Source: Draconibacterium sediminis
Lineage (GTDB): Bacteria > Bacteroidota > Bacteroidia > Bacteroidales > Prolixibacteraceae
Direction of reading: 5' to 3'
DNA: 64,000 nucleotides
Assembly (NCBI RefSeq): GCF_000949475.1
Contig: NZ_JRHC01000001.1
Coordinates: 1,364,001 to 1,428,000 of the forward strand
Shown: one piece after another, positions 62,489 to 64,000 of the stretch
Position numbering within the stretch: position 1 is the first letter of the stretch
How the letters are laid out: every line of letters begins with the position of its first letter
Notes under the pieces: model-generated
Seen by the model: only the letters and a program-made list of their open reading frames with translations
Database searches by the model: none
What the model was told of the DNA's origin: nothing
Translations under genes and position numbers: made by a program

Positions 62489-63583
62489 TTAATTAGCAGT
62501 TAAACTGCTTACTACCTTTTTCATTTCTTCAAATTGTTGCTCAATGCTTTGCAACAATTTGTATTGGGCATGTGTACGCACAAGGTTATGTTTCGGACTT
62601 TTTATTTTGTAATAATTATCGCCGTCAATGTAATCCATTAAAAAGCGCAGTACCTGCTCGTAGGTGATGTATTTAGCCGAAAACGCCAGATAATCAAGCT
62701 CCGGTTTTGTTAAAAATGAGCTGGTTTCTTTAAGATAACCCTGGGCATAAGCCGTAAAAGTTTCCATATTCATCGAAACGTTTTCAAGATTCTCGTCGTC
62801 TTCCAAGCCGGTGTTGGTATACGAACGGATCGCATCGCCAAAGTCGTTTAGGGCGGTGCTGCTCAATACCGTGTCGAGGTCGATCACACATAACACATCG
62901 CCTTTGTCATCAAAAAGAATGTTGTTGATTTTGGTGTCATTATGCGTTACGCGTGCCGGAATTGTTCCGTCTTCAACCAACTTCCAGAAGTTGAGCATTT
63001 CTTCTTTGCGGCTTTCAATCCAGCTGATTTCCTCCTGTACTTCGGCTTTTCGTTGTACCGGATCTTCGGCAAGCACTTTGTCCCACTGCTCAAAACGATA
63101 GCGGATGTTGTGGAAACCGGGCAGGATATCAGCCAGTGTTCCTTTAAAATCAGAAGTCATCGCCTGAAATTTGCCAATTCCCCGTCCTCCGGCGTAAGCC
63201 AGTTCCGGAGTGTCAGCTTTTTCGTAAGTAACACTACCTTTAATAAAATAGCACATGGCCCAGAATTCACCTTCTTCATCCTGGTAATAAAGTGCGTTGT
63301 TTTTACTTTTTGTGACGGTCATAGCTTCGCGCATCGGGTCGCCGCCGTTGCTTTTAATCTTCTCTTTTAAATGAAGCGTTACGCGCTCGATGTTGTCCAT
63401 CATTGCCGGAACGTCGGTAAAAATCGATTTGTTTTTACGTTGCAACAGATAGTCGGGGGTGTCTTCTTCAACGGTTTTTAAATAATAAGTGTCGTTAATA
63501 AAGCCCTCGCCAAGAGGTTTTATCGACTCGATTTCTCCTTCGATTTGAAAATTTGCTGCGATTTGTTTTAGATCAGCGTTCAT
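62489..63583 (-). CDS. NahK-like N-acetylhexosamine kinase (APH family)
   Basis: A 364-residue aminoglycoside-phosphotransferase-fold kinase resembling N-acetylhexosamine 1-kinase. The N-lobe loop is GEGFINDTYYL, the catalytic loop (Brenner motif) is THNDTKINNILF, and the metal-binding motif is VIDLDTV. NahK phosphorylates GlcNAc or GalNAc at O1 with ATP, allowing salvage via UDP-sugars. The start codon follows the stop of the phosphohexomutase gene by a single base, so the pair is translationally coupled. Together with the GH109 gene nearby it suggests use of N-acetylhexosamines, but the kinase could also be a housekeeping salvage enzyme. Confidence 0.82.
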   Translation of the reverse strand: MNADLKQIAANFQIEGEIESIKPLGEGFINDTYYLKTVEEDTPDYLLQRKNKSIFTDVPAMMDNIERVTLHLKEKIKSNGGDPMREAMTVTKSKNNALYYQDEEGEFWAMCYFIKGSVTYEKADTPELAYAGGRGIGKFQAMTSDFKGTLADILPGFHNIRYRFEQWDKVLAEDPVQRKAEVQEEISWIESRKEEMLNFWKLVEDGTIPARVTHNDTKINNILFDDKGDVLCVIDLDTVLSSTALNDFGDAIRSYTNTGLEDDENLENVSMNMETFTAYAQGYLKETSSFLTKPELDYLAFSAKYITYEQVLRFLMDYIDGDNYYKIKSPKHNLVRTHAQYKLLQSIEQQFEEMKKVVSSLTAN

Positions 63584-63584
63584 A

Positions 63585-64000
63585 TTAATTGGTTTTAGTG
63601 ATTGAACGAATTTTACTGTTTATCTCTTTAGCCTTGTCAAGCGATGTACTTTCAATATAAATCCTGACAATTGGCTCGGTGTTCGATTTGCGCATGTGTG
63701 CCCAACCATCTTCGAAATAAAGTTTTAAGCCATCAATTTCATTTGTTTTACATTCCGGAAATGATGCTTTAACGTCCTGCAATAATTGGTTCAAATCAAC
63801 ATTTTCATCAAACTCAATTTTGTCTTTCAACATTTCGTAACTGGGGTATTGCGCCCGAATTTCTGATGCACTTTTTTTCGACTTTGCCAGTTGCGTAAGA
63901 AACAATGCGATGCCTACCAAAGCATCGCGGCCATAATGAAGTTCGGGATAGATCACGCCTCCGTTTCCTTCGCCACCAATTACTGCGTTCACTTTTTTCA
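63585..64000 (-). CDS. Phosphoglucosamine mutase/phosphomannomutase, C-terminal part
   Basis: The C-terminal part of an alpha-D-phosphohexomutase; the gene continues beyond the window edge. An in-frame GTG near 63992 is an internal codon, because Lys-Lys codons precede it in the same frame. GGEGNGGVIYPELHYGRD is the sugar-binding loop of domain 3 (GEGNGG). The C-terminal phosphate-binding loop is MRKSNTEPIVRIYIES, in which R-x-SNTEP-x-x-R is typical. The GEGNGG and SNTEP variants are common in archaeal-type GlmM/ManB proteins. Coupled to the NahK-like kinase, it could interconvert hexosamine 1- and 6-phosphates, linking salvage to glycolysis or cell-wall synthesis. Confidence 0.88.
   Translation of the reverse strand, partial: KKVNAVIGGEGNGGVIYPELHYGRDALVGIALFLTQLAKSKKSASEIRAQYPSYEMLKDKIEFDENVDLNQLLQDVKASFPECKTNEIDGLKLYFEDGWAHMRKSNTEPIVRIYIESTSLDKAKEINSKIRSITKTN

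Noticed and set aside
1-64000. tRNA, rRNA, CRISPR arrays or transposase genes
   Set aside because: None recognised on either strand. Repeats seen are short and not CRISPR-like.

Overview
The window looks like Bacteroidota DNA. It carries three SusC/SusD pairs, a FecR/ECF sigma system, TAnnTTTG-type -7 promoter boxes, an AT-leaning composition and few recognisable Shine-Dalgarno sites. The protein style resembles the Marinilabiliales/Prolixibacteraceae, but no rRNA or marker gene is present, so this placement is an inference. Almost everything is on the + strand. No tRNA, rRNA or CRISPR was seen.

Layout. (1) 1-6124: an integrative mobilizable element. It has a tyrosine integrase, excisionase-like HTH proteins, a winged-helix/initiator-like protein, a DnaC-like ATPase, an oriT-like inverted repeat, a MobC-type accessory protein and a MobA relaxase. 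(2) 6355-43036: a LacI-type regulator followed by an alpha-mannoside utilisation locus. It encodes SusC/D, a GH76-like lipoprotein, five secreted GH38-type alpha-mannosidases, a GH92 mannosidase and a truncated second GH92. It also encodes a sugar porter and a full set of oxidative catabolic enzymes: aldose-1-dehydrogenase-like SDR, lactonase, mannonate dehydratase UxuA, KDG kinase and KDPG aldolase. Embedded among these are a cupin, an RraA-like protein and a trio of solute-binding-like protein, enoyl-CoA hydratase and CaiB CoA transferase. Three copies of a 16-bp palindrome (GCCAAACCGGTTTGGC type) precede lacI, susC and a GH38 gene. (3) 43550-62390: a second glycan locus under an ECF sigma/FecR system, with a GH109-type enzyme, FecR, an STN-type SusC/D pair, a PD40/TPR lipoprotein with a CxxCH motif, the ECF sigma, a Crp-like regulator, a discoidin lipoprotein, another SusC/D pair and a DUF3472 protein. 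(4) 62489-64000, minus strand: a hexosamine-kinase-like phosphotransferase and the 3' part of a phosphohexomutase gene.

How it works together (inference). In locus 2, glycans are captured by SusC/D and trimmed to mannose in the periplasm. Mannose is imported by the MFS porter, oxidised to mannonolactone, hydrolysed to mannonate, dehydrated to KDG, phosphorylated and split to pyruvate and glyceraldehyde-3-phosphate. This bypasses mannose-6-phosphate. In locus 3, four transcription units share the promoter pattern (G/A)TAGGG(T/G)(A/G)-N13-NNCGTC at identical spacing, which I interpret as the target of the locally encoded ECF sigma. GH109 activity and the NahK-like kinase suggest an N-acetylhexosamine-containing substrate. 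These two points, the oxidative mannose route and the four-promoter ECF regulon, are the most interesting content. A fused gene remnant (GH92 N-terminus joined to a UxuA C-terminus at 40546-41272) records a deletion.
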